DNA of 17,328 bases from CAZUMJ01 sp964621605 (GTDB lineage Bacteria > Actinomycetota > Acidimicrobiia > Acidimicrobiales > Iamiaceae). The notes beneath the pieces are model-generated. The model made no database searches. It was not told where the DNA came from and was given only the letters and a program-made list of their open reading frames with translations. The stretch lies in assembly GCA_964621605.1 (NCBI GenBank), contig CAZUMJ010000048.1, forward strand, positions 1-17,328. Reading direction: 5' to 3'. Shown one piece after another: positions 7,478 to 14,840 of this stretch; the first letter of the stretch is position 1, and the number at the start of each line of letters is the position of its first letter. The position numbers and the translations under genes are program-made.

Positions 7478-9055
7478 TCAGGTGGGGGGTTCGAGCCGGT
7501 AGTCGGGGAAGTTGCCGTACAGGCGCTCGCCCGAGTCGCCCTCGGTGACGGCGTGGACGAGGTGGTAGCCGCCCACGAACGCGCCTCGCCACGACGCGCC
7601 CCGCCCACCGAACGGTTCGGCCTTGTCGCCGCGCGATCGGGGCTTGTTGATGCCCACCTTGAACGCCTGGAGCTCGTGGCCGAGCCGGCGGCCGACGGCC
7701 TCGTCGTCGCACGCCAGCGACGCCACGAGCGCGCCGTTCGACGCGTTCATCGCCGCGAGCAGATCGGCCTCGGTGTCGACGACGATCACCGTGTCGACAG
7801 GACCGAACGGTTCCGCGTGGTGAAGCGGCGACGAGCGAGGTGGGTCGTACAGCGCAACCGGCGGGAGGTAGGCGCTGGTGTCCTGGCCCTCGAGGAACCC
7901 GCCCTGCGCGAGCGAACCGCGGTACAGCGGCACCGCACCGTGGGACACGGCGTCGTCGACCTTCTGGCTCAGGTCGGCGACCTTCGCGGCGTTGATGAGC
8001 GGGCCGAAGTCGAGGTCGGGCAGCGGGTCGGCGGCGTCGGTCACCGCGAGCGGATGCCCGAAGCGCAGCGACCCGAGAACGGGCAGGTAGGTGGCGAGGA
8101 AGCGGTCGAAGAGCTTCCGCTGCACGACGTAGCGGGGGTAGGCGGTGCAGCGCTGCTTGCCGTAGGCGAAGCCCTTGCGTAGGTGCGAGGCGAGCAGGTC
8201 CCAGTCTGAGAACTCCCAGATGCCCCAGGCGTTCAGGCCCTCTTGTTCGAGGATGTGGCGCTTGTCTGTGTCGGCGAGCTGCGAGGCGATCTGGCCGCCC
8301 GTGTCGCGCCCGCCGACGAACGACAGGCAGCCGATCTCGGGGGCGTTGACGAGGACCGGGGAGAGGTCGCGTCCCCCACCGCTCACGAGCGTGAGCGGGA
8401 GACCTTCGCGTTGCGCGAGCGCCACCGCGAGGGTCAGTGCGCAGACGCCGCCGTCGGTCGGCGACTTCGCGATGACGGCGTTGCCGGCGAGCGCTTGCAC
8501 CAGCATGGCGTGCACGAGGACCGACAGCGGATAGTTCCACGAGGCGATGTTCGACACCGGCCCGGCGAGCGGCCGGCGTCCGTCGAGCATCCCCGCGATC
8601 TCGTCCGCGTACCACTCGACGCCCGTGATGGTGCGGTCGACCGACTCCATGGCTTGCGCCCACGGCTTGCCGATCTCCCAGACGAGGAGGAGCGCCAGGA
8701 GCTCGCGGTGCTCGTCGAGGCTGGCGAGGGCGCGCCGGACGCGGGTGATGCGCTCCGCGAGGTCGATGGTGGCCCAGCCGTGGTGTTCGCCCACGGTGGC
8801 TGCAAGCGCCTCCGCGGCCATGGCGGTGGGGAGCATGGAAGGCCCGGTGATGGTCGAGCCGTCGACCGGTGACGTGGCGGGCTGCGGGTTGCCGGCGTCG
8901 TGCCACGTGCCTCCCCACAGGTTGCGCAGGTACCCGTCGGCGAACGCCTCGGGTGCGACGGTCCGCGCGCGGGCGTATGCCTCGGCGAAGGACGTGCCGG
9001 GCTTGAGGCGCAGCGAGAGCGTGGGTGCGTCGGGTGAAGCCGTCGACTCGGGCAC
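7478..9055 (-). CDS. Aldehyde dehydrogenase superfamily protein
   Basis: A 525-residue NAD(P)-dependent aldehyde dehydrogenase. SWNYP (172-176) and Lys197 in IAKSP mark the cofactor site, Cys303 in GKQRCTA is the nucleophile, and EPFGPV (415-420) is the late conserved motif. The catalytic Glu motif, normally ELGG, reads EQEG (Glu270-Gly273), which keeps the Glu but loses the usual small residues. The region around the Cys (AYGKQRCTAYPRY) also departs from the common GQxC form, so this is a divergent subfamily whose substrate I cannot name. The start is a GTG: complement of 9061-9065 is GGAGG, 5 nt upstream, and no ATG competes. Upstream lies a 142-bp divergent region with phased GGTNACC dyads. 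The esterase gene follows, so the pair may convert an ester-derived alcohol or aldehyde to an acid; this is inference. Confidence 0.92.
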   Translation of the reverse strand: MPESTASPDAPTLSLRLKPGTSFAEAYARARTVAPEAFADGYLRNLWGGTWHDAGNPQPATSPVDGSTITGPSMLPTAMAAEALAATVGEHHGWATIDLAERITRVRRALASLDEHRELLALLLVWEIGKPWAQAMESVDRTITGVEWYADEIAGMLDGRRPLAGPVSNIASWNYPLSVLVHAMLVQALAGNAVIAKSPTDGGVCALTLAVALAQREGLPLTLVSGGGRDLSPVLVNAPEIGCLSFVGGRDTGGQIASQLADTDKRHILEQEGLNAWGIWEFSDWDLLASHLRKGFAYGKQRCTAYPRYVVQRKLFDRFLATYLPVLGSLRFGHPLAVTDAADPLPDLDFGPLINAAKVADLSQKVDDAVSHGAVPLYRGSLAQGGFLEGQDTSAYLPPVALYDPPRSSPLHHAEPFGPVDTVIVVDTEADLLAAMNASNGALVASLACDDEAVGRRLGHELQAFKVGINKPRSRGDKAEPFGGRGASWRGAFVGGYHLVHAVTEGDSGERLYGNFPDYRLEPPT

Positions 9056-9060
9056 AGGAA

Positions 9061-9065
9061 CCTCC
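9061..9065 (-). promoter_or_regulatory. Shine-Dalgarno site fixing a GTG start
   Basis: The minus strand reads GGAGG followed by 5 nt (TTCCT) and GTG at 9055. This is one of the clearest ribosome binding sites in the window, and it decides the start of the aldehyde dehydrogenase. Confidence 0.8.
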
Positions 9066-9073
9066 GTGGGGTC

Positions 9074-9108
9074 GGTACCGCGTGGCCGGTCACCACGCGT
9101 CGGTTACC
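9074..9108. promoter_or_regulatory. Phased GGT(N)ACC operator-like array
   Basis: GGTACC (9074-9079), GGTCACC (9088-9094) and GGTTACC (9102-9108) start exactly 14 bp apart, and a further GGTCACC lies at 9172-9178. A 7-bp inverted repeat CGCGTGG/CCACGCG (9079-9085/9093-9099) is interleaved. The array lies between the ribosome site of the aldehyde dehydrogenase and a minus-strand TACGTT (9124-9129) that could be its -10 box. Binding by a dimeric repressor near the start point is inferred; the cognate regulator is not in view. Confidence 0.45.
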
Positions 9109-9184
9109 GCCGGTAGAGCGCGCAACGTACCCGAAGACTCCGTATCGGCGCATCTGCGTTGCTCGGTCGTCGGTCACCCCCCGT

Positions 9185-9190
9185 TAGCGT
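9185..9190 (+). promoter_or_regulatory. -10 box placed for leaderless transcription
   Basis: TAGCGT ends 7 nt before the ATG at 9198, so the predicted transcript would begin at or next to the start codon. No Shine-Dalgarno sequence is present. The same arrangement recurs at 11964 and 15492. Confidence 0.5.
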
Positions 9191-9197
9191 TGCGCCC

Positions 9198-9938
9198 ATG
9201 GCGCCCCTGCATCCGCGACAGCGTGCGCTACTGGTGTCGGTGGGGTTTGTGGCGTGCGCCGTCGGTGGGCTGGTCGTCGCCGCGCCGCGCGGGGCGACAG
9301 ATGGCTATGGGGGGTTGCGCTCCGCTGCCGGCTTGCACGGCGGAACGCCATCGTCCAGGCCCGGACGGCGGGACGCGTCGGGTGCCTCGCCGGGGCATGC
9401 CTCCGAAGGGGTGACCGCGACGTCGACCTCGGTGGCACCCGTGCCGTCGACATCGGTCGCCCCGACGACCACGATCGACGTCGGAACCCTCGCGCAGACC
9501 GACGCGAAGCCCACGGGGGCGTCGTCGCAGTTCGTTGCGGATGCGCGCCTGCTCTGGCAGGCCATCGTGTCCGACGATCCCGACGCGGCCCTCGACTTCT
9601 TCTTCCCGCGTACCGCGTACCGACAGGTGAAGGCGATCTCGAACCCCGACGGGGACTACGACGGTCGGCTTCTCGGGGCATTTCGCTCCGATGTGCATCG
9701 CCTGCACGGTGAGCTCGGCGCCGACGCGACTCGGGCGACCTTCCAGGGGCTCGACGTGCCCGAGAGCGCCGCGCAGTGGATCGAACCCGGTGTCGAATAC
9801 AACAAGGGCAGCTACTGGCGGGTCTTCGGGTCGACGCTCCGCTACGAGGTCGACGGGCTCGAGCACACCTTGCCTGTGGTTTCGCTCATCTCGTGGCGAG
9901 GCGAGTGGTACGTGGTGCACCTCGGCCCGATCCCCTGA
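9198..9938 (+). CDS. Exported or membrane-anchored protein of unknown function
   Basis: I do not recognise this 246-residue protein. Residues 9-29 form one hydrophobic segment after a basic start (HPRQR), giving a signal anchor or signal peptide, with the rest outside the cell. Residues 32-110 are low-complexity, rich in Gly, Ser, Thr and Pro (for example TSTSVAPVPSTSVAPTTT, 75-92), a flexible wall-spanning stalk. The folded part begins near 111 with LLWQAIVSDDPDAALDFFFP and ends with strands containing ISWRGEWYVVHLG. This helix-then-strands layout recalls NTF2/cystatin-like folds, but that is only a suggestion. The ATG at 9198 is preferred over an upstream in-frame start at 9159 because the signal segment then starts normally and a -10-like TAGCGT lies 7 nt upstream. 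It diverges from the aldehyde dehydrogenase. Confidence 0.8.
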   Translation: MAPLHPRQRALLVSVGFVACAVGGLVVAAPRGATDGYGGLRSAAGLHGGTPSSRPGRRDASGASPGHASEGVTATSTSVAPVPSTSVAPTTTIDVGTLAQTDAKPTGASSQFVADARLLWQAIVSDDPDAALDFFFPRTAYRQVKAISNPDGDYDGRLLGAFRSDVHRLHGELGADATRATFQGLDVPESAAQWIEPGVEYNKGSYWRVFGSTLRYEVDGLEHTLPVVSLISWRGEWYVVHLGPIP

Positions 9939-9989
9939 GCGGCGCTGGCGGGTGGGGCAGTCTCGGGTCGTCGGCGAAGGCGGCAGCGC

Positions 9990-10982
9990 CTAGGGGATGA
10001 GCACCACCTTGCCGGTGACGCGGCGGGCAAGGAGGTCCGCGAGCGCGGTTGACGCCTCGGCGAGGGGGCGTTGCTCAGGTGCCGGCGGTCGCAGTGCGCT
10101 CGCAGCGACCCCGTCGAGGAGGCGCTGCAGCATGGCGCGCTGCTCAGCGGGGTGTGACAGCGCCCACGCCCCCCAGTCGACGCCGAGCACGGTGCGGTTG
10201 CGGAGGAGGATCTGGTTGGCGGGAAGGGTGGGGATGTCGCCGCCCGCGAACCCGATCACGATGAGTCGGCCGGCGTAGCCGAGGCTGCGCAACGCGGCCT
10301 CGGCCATCGGGCCTCCGACCGGGTCGAGCGCGATGTCGATGCCCGCGCCACCGGCCCACGCACGTGCCTCCTGCTTGAGGCGATCGGCTGCGTCTCGGGG
10401 GTTGCCGGAGGAGTCGACGACGGTCGATGCGCCCGCTCGCCGAGCCGCGTCCTGCTTCTCTGGAGAGGATGCGACGCCGAGGACCGATGCGCCGAGCGCG
10501 CGTGCGATGTCGACTGCGGCGAGCCCGACCCCGCCGCCGGCACCGAGCACGAGGACTCGGTCGCCCGCCTTCAGCTGCGCGCGTTCCACCAAGGCGAACC
10601 ACGCCGTGCAGAAGCTCTGGGTGAACGCCGCCGCGGTGGCCGCGCTCATCGAGTCGGGGATCGGCACGGCGGTGTCGTCCGGAACCGCGACCGCTTCGGC
10701 ATACCCGCCGAGGCCGCACATCGCGAGGACGCGCTGACCGATGCGCTCGGTCGGCACTCCTTCGCCGACCGCGGTGATGTGCCCGGCGACCTCGCTTCCC
10801 GGCACGAAAGGCACGGGCGGTTTGATCTGGTACTGGCCCTGTACGAACAGCGCGTCGACGTAGTTCATGCCGGCTGCTTCGACCGAGATCACGACCTGGC
10901 CCGGACCCGCGGTCGGCTCTGCTCGCTCGGTGACGACGAGGTTCTCGACCGGTCCCAGTTCGGCGCACTCCACGACGCGCAT
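9990..10982 (-). CDS. Quinone oxidoreductase-like, zinc-free MDR family enzyme
   Basis: A 330-residue medium-chain dehydrogenase/reductase of the NADPH:quinone oxidoreductase type. The N-terminal catalytic domain has the family stretch GMNYVDALFVQGQYQIKPP (38-56) and PFVPGSEVAG (58-67). The Rossmann domain carries GAGGGVGLAAVDIA (147-160), followed by ASSPEKQ (171-177). Zinc-binding Cys/His positions of alcohol dehydrogenases are absent, so it should reduce quinones or enones with NADPH in the cytosol. The frame is open far upstream, but the start is ATG at 10982: the minus strand has GGGGAG 5 nt before it (complement of 10988-10993), and homology begins with MRVVE. A minus-strand TAGAGA (complement of 11030-11035) may be its -10 box. 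It converges on the exported unknown protein and diverges from the MOSC gene across 165 bp in which I see no strong repeat. Confidence 0.94.
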   Translation of the reverse strand: MRVVECAELGPVENLVVTERAEPTAGPGQVVISVEAAGMNYVDALFVQGQYQIKPPVPFVPGSEVAGHITAVGEGVPTERIGQRVLAMCGLGGYAEAVAVPDDTAVPIPDSMSAATAAAFTQSFCTAWFALVERAQLKAGDRVLVLGAGGGVGLAAVDIARALGASVLGVASSPEKQDAARRAGASTVVDSSGNPRDAADRLKQEARAWAGGAGIDIALDPVGGPMAEAALRSLGYAGRLIVIGFAGGDIPTLPANQILLRNRTVLGVDWGAWALSHPAEQRAMLQRLLDGVAASALRPPAPEQRPLAEASTALADLLARRVTGKVVLIP

Positions 10983-11147
10983 CGGCACTCCCCATGTGCT
11001 GGGCACCGCCTGCTCGCGATGCCACCCTCTCTCTAGCTGATCGGCACGCGTCGAGCGCGCCTTGTCCTTTGATCTGTGGTGCGCGGGCGGGCGCGGTCGT
11101 GCTCTGGCAGGATGCGGCACGTTCGTCTCGTCGCTCGGGGGAGCACC

Positions 11148-11966
11148 ATGCCGGTCGTTGCTGCGTTGTCGCGCCATCCTGTGAAGTCCTTCCAAGGGGA
11201 GCAGCTCGACGCGCTCGAGTTCCAGCCTGGCGGCGCGCGTGGCGACCGGCGCTACGCCGTGCGTGACCGCGCGACCGGGAAGGTCCTCACGGCCAAGCGG
11301 GTCGGTACCCTGCTCTACGGCAGCGCGCGCACGATCGGTGACGACGTCGTGTTGAGCTTGCCGGGTGGCGTCGAGGTGGCGGCATCCGACCCGACCGTGC
11401 ACGACCGCCTGTCCGCGTGGCTCGCACGCGACGTCGAGCTGGCCGAGGCGCGCGTCGAGCTGGGGGCAGGGGAGGAGTCACTTGGTGCAAACGGGGCGTA
11501 CGAGTTCAGCTTCAACGCCGTCGATCCCGACGAGCAGCCCGACACGGAGTACTACGACATCCCGATCCCGGCCGGCGCCTTCCTCGACCTGTGCGACGTG
11601 CACCTGCTCTGCCGGGCGTCGGTCGACGCGATCGCGGCGCAGTACCCCGACGGGGTGTGGGACCTGCGCCGCCTGCGCCCGACCGTGTTCGTGGAGGCGA
11701 CCGACGACGGGTACGCGGAGGATGCGTGGGTCGGCCGCCACGTGCACCTCGGCGAGGTGACCATCCACGTCGAGCTGTTGACCATGCGGTGCGTGATGCC
11801 CACCCGTCCGCAACCGGCGTACGGCGGCTCGCCCGAGCTCGCGCGCGACAAGCAGGTCTCGCGGGTCATCGCGGATGGTCACGGCGGGAACCTCGGCATC
11901 TACGCCAAGGTCGTCACGGGTGGAGTGGTCCGCGTGGGTGACGAGGTGCGTGTCGAGCCCCAGTAG
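11148..11966 (+). CDS. MOSC domain protein with MOSC N-terminal barrel
   Basis: A 272-residue protein with two recognisable parts. Residues 3-75 are the MOSC_N beta-barrel (ALSRHPVKSF at 6-15, RGDRRYAVRD at 31-40). Residues about 140-270 are the MOSC domain, including RLRPTVFVE (175-183), the conserved cysteine in MRCVMPTRPQ (Cys215) and GNLGIYAKVV (247-256). MOSC proteins, named after the molybdenum-cofactor sulfurase C-terminus, are predicted to carry sulfur or bind molybdenum cofactor and include YiiM/YcbX-type and mARC-like reductases. No ferredoxin or aminotransferase domain is attached, so the partner is unknown. The ATG at 11148 has GGGGGAG 4 nt upstream; a GTG at 11076 in frame is less likely. 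The stop codon TAG is also the first half of the -10-like box of the next gene, 9 bp ahead of its ATG. Confidence 0.92.
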   Translation: MPVVAALSRHPVKSFQGEQLDALEFQPGGARGDRRYAVRDRATGKVLTAKRVGTLLYGSARTIGDDVVLSLPGGVEVAASDPTVHDRLSAWLARDVELAEARVELGAGEESLGANGAYEFSFNAVDPDEQPDTEYYDIPIPAGAFLDLCDVHLLCRASVDAIAAQYPDGVWDLRRLRPTVFVEATDDGYAEDAWVGRHVHLGEVTIHVELLTMRCVMPTRPQPAYGGSPELARDKQVSRVIADGHGGNLGIYAKVVTGGVVRVGDEVRVEPQ

Positions 11967-11969
11967 GGT
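11964..11969 (+). promoter_or_regulatory. -10 box built on the MOSC stop codon
   Basis: TAGGGT begins with the TAG stop of the MOSC gene and ends 6 nt before the ATG of the FKBP gene. It matches the TANNNT pattern at leaderless spacing. There is no Shine-Dalgarno sequence between the two genes, which supports either leaderless initiation or read-through coupling. Confidence 0.45.
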
Positions 11970-11975
11970 GCGCCC

Positions 11976-12524
11976 ATGCCAGGTACTCCCCGACGTTTCT
12001 CCCTCGCGCTCGCGTCCGTGGCCGTCGCCGCGCTCACGTTGGTCACGGGCTGCTCGTCGAGCAGCTCCTCTACGGCCCCGACGACCACGGTCGCGGCGTC
12101 GAGCGGCTCCGGCCCGGGTAAGCCGTGCAAGGCCGCGGCGGCGCCGACCGGCGGCGCTCCCGCCGTCGAGATGCCCAAGCAGGCCCCTGACAAGCTCATC
12201 TCGACAGATCTCAAGGTAGGCACCGGCGCCGAGGCGAAGGTCGGTGAGCAGATCACCGTCAACTACGTGGGCGTGTCCTGCTCCACCGGCATGAAGTTCG
12301 ACTCCAGCTACGACCGGGGCGAGCCCGCCACGTTCGGGCTGGTGCAGGGTGGCCTCATCCAGGGGTGGGTCGACGGCATTCCGGGCATGAAGGTCGGTGG
12401 CCAGCGCCTGCTCGTCATCCCGCCCGCCCTCGGGTACGGCGACCGTTCTCCGGGGCCCGAGATCCTGCCCGGTGAGACGCTGGTGTTCGTCGTCGAGCTC
12501 GTCGCGGTGGGCGGTCCGGCCTAG
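11976..12524 (+). CDS. FKBP-type peptidyl-prolyl isomerase, lipoprotein
   Basis: A 182-residue exported prolyl cis-trans isomerase. It has a signal peptide with basic start and a hydrophobic core, ending in the lipobox VTGC, so Cys26 should be lipidated and anchor the protein on the outer face of the membrane. A Ser/Thr/Ala-rich linker (27-70) follows. The FKBP domain fills about 74-178. Compared with human FKBP12, the active-site residues are all recognisable: Tyr97, Phe108-Asp109, Phe120, Ile128, Trp131 (LIQGWVDG), Tyr154 (ALGYGDR) and Phe171. Two extra cysteines, C51 and C102, could form a disulfide outside the cell. It should assist folding of secreted proteins. Start is leaderless-looking (box at 11964). 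It converges with the hydrolase gene over a 20-bp gap that holds a small CGCC-TT-GGCG hairpin. Confidence 0.95.
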   Translation: MPGTPRRFSLALASVAVAALTLVTGCSSSSSSTAPTTTVAASSGSGPGKPCKAAAAPTGGAPAVEMPKQAPDKLISTDLKVGTGAEAKVGEQITVNYVGVSCSTGMKFDSSYDRGEPATFGLVQGGLIQGWVDGIPGMKVGGQRLLVIPPALGYGDRSPGPEILPGETLVFVVELVAVGGPA

Positions 12525-12544
12525 CGCCTTGGCGACAGGGGAGG

Positions 12545-13414
12545 TCAGCTCGTCAGGTTTCCCCACGCGTGGAGCACGGACATCTCCGGCCGGCGCATGC
12601 ACGCGGAGCCTGACCCCGCGTGCGCGGCGAGGAAGTCGAGCACGACGTCGGTGGAGCGGCGAGGCTGGTCGGTCATGAGGATGTGACTCGCATCCTCGAG
12701 GAGCGCCAACTCGGCGCCGGGGATAGACCGTGCAAGCAGCTCGGCGTTGGCGGGCACGATGAGGCGGTCTTCGAGGCCGTGGAGCACCAAGGTGGGGACC
12801 TGCAGGGTGGGCAGGCGGTCCGCGGTGCCGGCGAAGGTGATGATGGCGCCGAGCTGGTGCGCGTAGCCCGCAGAGTCGGTGGGGTGTGCGGCCCGAACGG
12901 CCAGGTCCTCGTCGATGCGCTCGCGTGGCGTGTGGGGCGCGTACACGAACGGGACCGCGAGCTCTGCCGCCTCGTCGGGACCGAGACCGGCGCGCGCGGC
13001 CGCCATCTCGAGGGCGGCCGCCTCGGGCTGCACGTGCGCAGAACCGCCTGGCCCGGTGCAGGCGAGTACGAGGCTACGGACCCGTTCCGGCGACCCGAGC
13101 GTGAGCTCCTGGGCGATCATGCCGCCCATCGATGCCCCGACGACGTGGGCGTGCTCGACGCCTGCCGCGTCGAGCACCGCCCGCGCGTCTGCCGCCATGC
13201 CCTCGATCGTGTACGGCCCGGGCGGGACGCCGGTTCGACCCGTGCCGCGGTTGTCGAAGACGAGGACGCGGTAGCGGGCGGTGACCTCCGGGAGCCACCG
13301 GAACCACATGTCGGACGGATAGCCCAACCCCATCACCAGCAGCACGGGCTCACCGGCGGGGTCGCCCAGCTCGTTCCACCAGAGCCTGCAGTCGCCTCGG
13401 TCGATGGTTGCCAT
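12545..13414 (-). CDS. Alpha/beta hydrolase fold protein
   Basis: A 289-residue alpha/beta hydrolase of the fold-1 group. The oxyanion region is LVMGLGYPSDMW (26-37), FDNRGTGRT (53-61) is the conserved turn, the nucleophile elbow is GASMGG (93-98, Ser95), Asp216 lies in LHGLEDRLIVP and His244 in EDASHI. This resembles TAP/3-oxoadipate enol-lactonase-like hydrolases; the true substrate is open. The ATG at 13414 has GGAGG 5 nt upstream on the minus strand (complement of 13420-13424), which excludes the longer open frame reaching 13597. The last ~22 residues after AAHAG are poorly hydrophobic and look like a loose tail. There is no signal peptide, so it is cytosolic. It is transcribed away from the secreted propeller gene across 140 bp; the upstream promoter is not clear. 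Confidence 0.93.
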   Translation of the reverse strand: MATIDRGDCRLWWNELGDPAGEPVLLVMGLGYPSDMWFRWLPEVTARYRVLVFDNRGTGRTGVPPGPYTIEGMAADARAVLDAAGVEHAHVVGASMGGMIAQELTLGSPERVRSLVLACTGPGGSAHVQPEAAALEMAAARAGLGPDEAAELAVPFVYAPHTPRERIDEDLAVRAAHPTDSAGYAHQLGAIITFAGTADRLPTLQVPTLVLHGLEDRLIVPANAELLARSIPGAELALLEDASHILMTDQPRRSTDVVLDFLAAHAGSGSACMRRPEMSVLHAWGNLTS

Positions 13415-13488
13415 GTCGTCCTCCGGAGCCCGTCGTGGTGTCGCTGGGGCAGTCTGGCACAGATCATGACCGATCGCACAAGTTTTTC

Positions 13489-13517
13489 TGGTCAGATGCT
13501 CAAGTCTCTGGTACGGT
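13489..13517 (+). promoter_or_regulatory. Promoter of the FG-GAP propeller gene
   Basis: TGGTCA (13489-13494) and TACGGT (13512-13517) are separated by 17 bp, a standard spacing, and lie in the most AT-rich patch nearby. The predicted start near 13524 leaves a leader of about 30 nt with a good ribosome site (AGGGGG, 13542-13547). Confidence 0.5.
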
Positions 13518-13554
13518 CCCCTCGTCCGGGGGATCACTACAAGGGGGAAGTACC

Positions 13555-14760
13555 TTGCGAACGCACCTGCGCTCCGTCCTGTCCGTGGTGGCGACACTCG
13601 CCACCGTTGCCACGACCGCGGTCACCGGCATCGGCACCGGCACGGCGGTCGCCGCGCCCGCACCGCCGCCGATCCGCTTCGCGTCAGCCACCTTCGACTG
13701 GGGCGGGACCTTCATCAGCTCTGGCCTCGACGACAACAGCACCGCCGTCGCTGACTTCGACGGCGACGGCGCAGCCGACGTCGTCTACGTCGCACCGTGG
13801 TACGGCCCGACCGTGGCGATCCAATACGGGAAGGGAAACGGACGCTTCCGGTCGCCCGCGCAAACCCTGTTCGTCGGTTTGTTCAACACCAACGTGATCA
13901 CCGGTGACTTCAACCGCGACGGCCGGCCCGACTTCGCCGTCACCGGCGCGTCCACGTTCACGGTGGTGCTCAACGACGGCAACCGCCACTTCCACGCGGG
14001 TGCCTCCTACCTGTTGCAGCAATCGCCCTTCCAGAACACCGGCGTCGCCGACGACTTCAACGGCGACGGCGTCCTCGACCTCGTCCTCAAGACCCCGATC
14101 GGGCTCCAGACCATGCTCGGCAACGGCAACGGCACGTTCCGCTACGGCCCGTTCACGTACGTGCCCGGCGTTCCGGGCGGCATCACCTCGCTCGACCGCG
14201 CCAACCTCGACGGCAACGCCAGTCGTGACATCGTGGCCTCTGATGGCGGCTCCCAGCAGGTGATCGCGCTGCTGAACAGGGGTGACGGCAGCTTCGCGTG
14301 GAAGTCCTCGATCACCGTCCCGGTCCTGCCCTCGACGGTCAAGGCGGCCGACCTCGACCACAGCGGGCACGACTCGGTCGTGGTCCTGCCAGAGGTGAAC
14401 GCGCCCGGCGCGAGCGTCGCCACCGTCATGAACGACGGCCACGGCAACCTGTCGAACACCCGCTACTTCAACGGTGGCTTCGCCAACCCGGCCGGGATCC
14501 TCGGTGACTTCAACGGCGACGGCAACGTCGATGCCGTGTCGGTGAACACCTTCTCAGGAGACGTCGTGGTGCTCGCCGGCAACGGCGACGGCACGTTCGC
14601 CAAGGGCGGGACGTTCCACACCTCGTTCAACGCCCAGACCCCGATCGTCGCAGACGTGGACCACGACGGCCGCCAGGACATCGCGCTGCCGGTGAACTGC
14701 CCCGGGCTCTCGGGCATCCTCGGCAACACCTGCCTCGCGGTCTTGCGCAACCGATCCTGA
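13555..14760 (+). CDS. Secreted FG-GAP/VCBS seven-repeat beta-propeller protein
   Basis: A 401-residue exported protein. The N-terminus is a signal peptide (basic start, hydrophobic core 8-33) with likely cleavage near AVAA-PAP (31-37). The remainder is seven repeats of about 50 residues, each headed by a calcium-type loop: DFDGDG (67), DFNRDG (118), DFNGDG (167), a decayed NLDGNA (217), DLDHSG (266), DFNGDG (318) and DVDHDG (367). Most repeats end in a G/N-rich turn such as GNGNGTF or GNGDGTF. Seven repeats should close one integrin-alpha-like propeller. Repeats four and five lack part of the Asp ladder. Cys382 and Cys393 in the last blade could form a disulfide. No catalytic or anchoring domain is attached, so it is a free secreted binding or adhesion protein; ligand unknown. 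The start is TTG at 13555, supported by AGGGGG 7 nt upstream and by the signal peptide. Confidence 0.9.
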   Translation: MRTHLRSVLSVVATLATVATTAVTGIGTGTAVAAPAPPPIRFASATFDWGGTFISSGLDDNSTAVADFDGDGAADVVYVAPWYGPTVAIQYGKGNGRFRSPAQTLFVGLFNTNVITGDFNRDGRPDFAVTGASTFTVVLNDGNRHFHAGASYLLQQSPFQNTGVADDFNGDGVLDLVLKTPIGLQTMLGNGNGTFRYGPFTYVPGVPGGITSLDRANLDGNASRDIVASDGGSQQVIALLNRGDGSFAWKSSITVPVLPSTVKAADLDHSGHDSVVVLPEVNAPGASVATVMNDGHGNLSNTRYFNGGFANPAGILGDFNGDGNVDAVSVNTFSGDVVVLAGNGDGTFAKGGTFHTSFNAQTPIVADVDHDGRQDIALPVNCPGLSGILGNTCLAVLRNRS

Positions 14761-14803
14761 CGGTCGGGGGAACGGGGCCTGACGGGTCGGCCACCGATCG
14801 GAC

Positions 14804-14833
14804 GTCTTCCACGGCCACGGCACCGTGGGAGAC
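14804..14833. promoter_or_regulatory. 11-bp inverted repeat before tetR2
   Basis: GTCTTCCACGG (14804-14814) and CCGTGGGAGAC (14823-14833) are inverted repeats matching at 10 of 11 positions, with an 8-nt centre that itself repeats CCACGG. It ends 7 nt before the GTG start of the TetR gene and covers the place of its -10 box. It is either an autoregulatory operator or a stem-loop ending the propeller-gene transcript; the mismatch would be a G-U pair in RNA. Confidence 0.55.
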
Positions 14834-14840
14834 TCGACCG

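Noticed and set aside
6753..8918. 721-codon minus-strand open frame spanning two genes
   Set aside because: It crosses the esterase and aldehyde dehydrogenase in a shifted frame and is an Arg-rich shadow of both.
9941..9990. GGCGCTG/CAGCGCC inverted repeat between convergent genes
   Set aside because: The arms are 36 bases apart with no U-tract, too weak to call a terminator.
11105..11119. Sigma-54-like TGGCA...TGC before the MOSC gene
   Set aside because: The GG-to-GC spacing is too short for a -24/-12 promoter, and the lineage suggested by the window normally lacks sigma-54.
13496..13498. ATG as start of the propeller gene
   Set aside because: It is in a different frame from the propeller protein; the TTG at 13555 has a good ribosome site and leads into a signal peptide.
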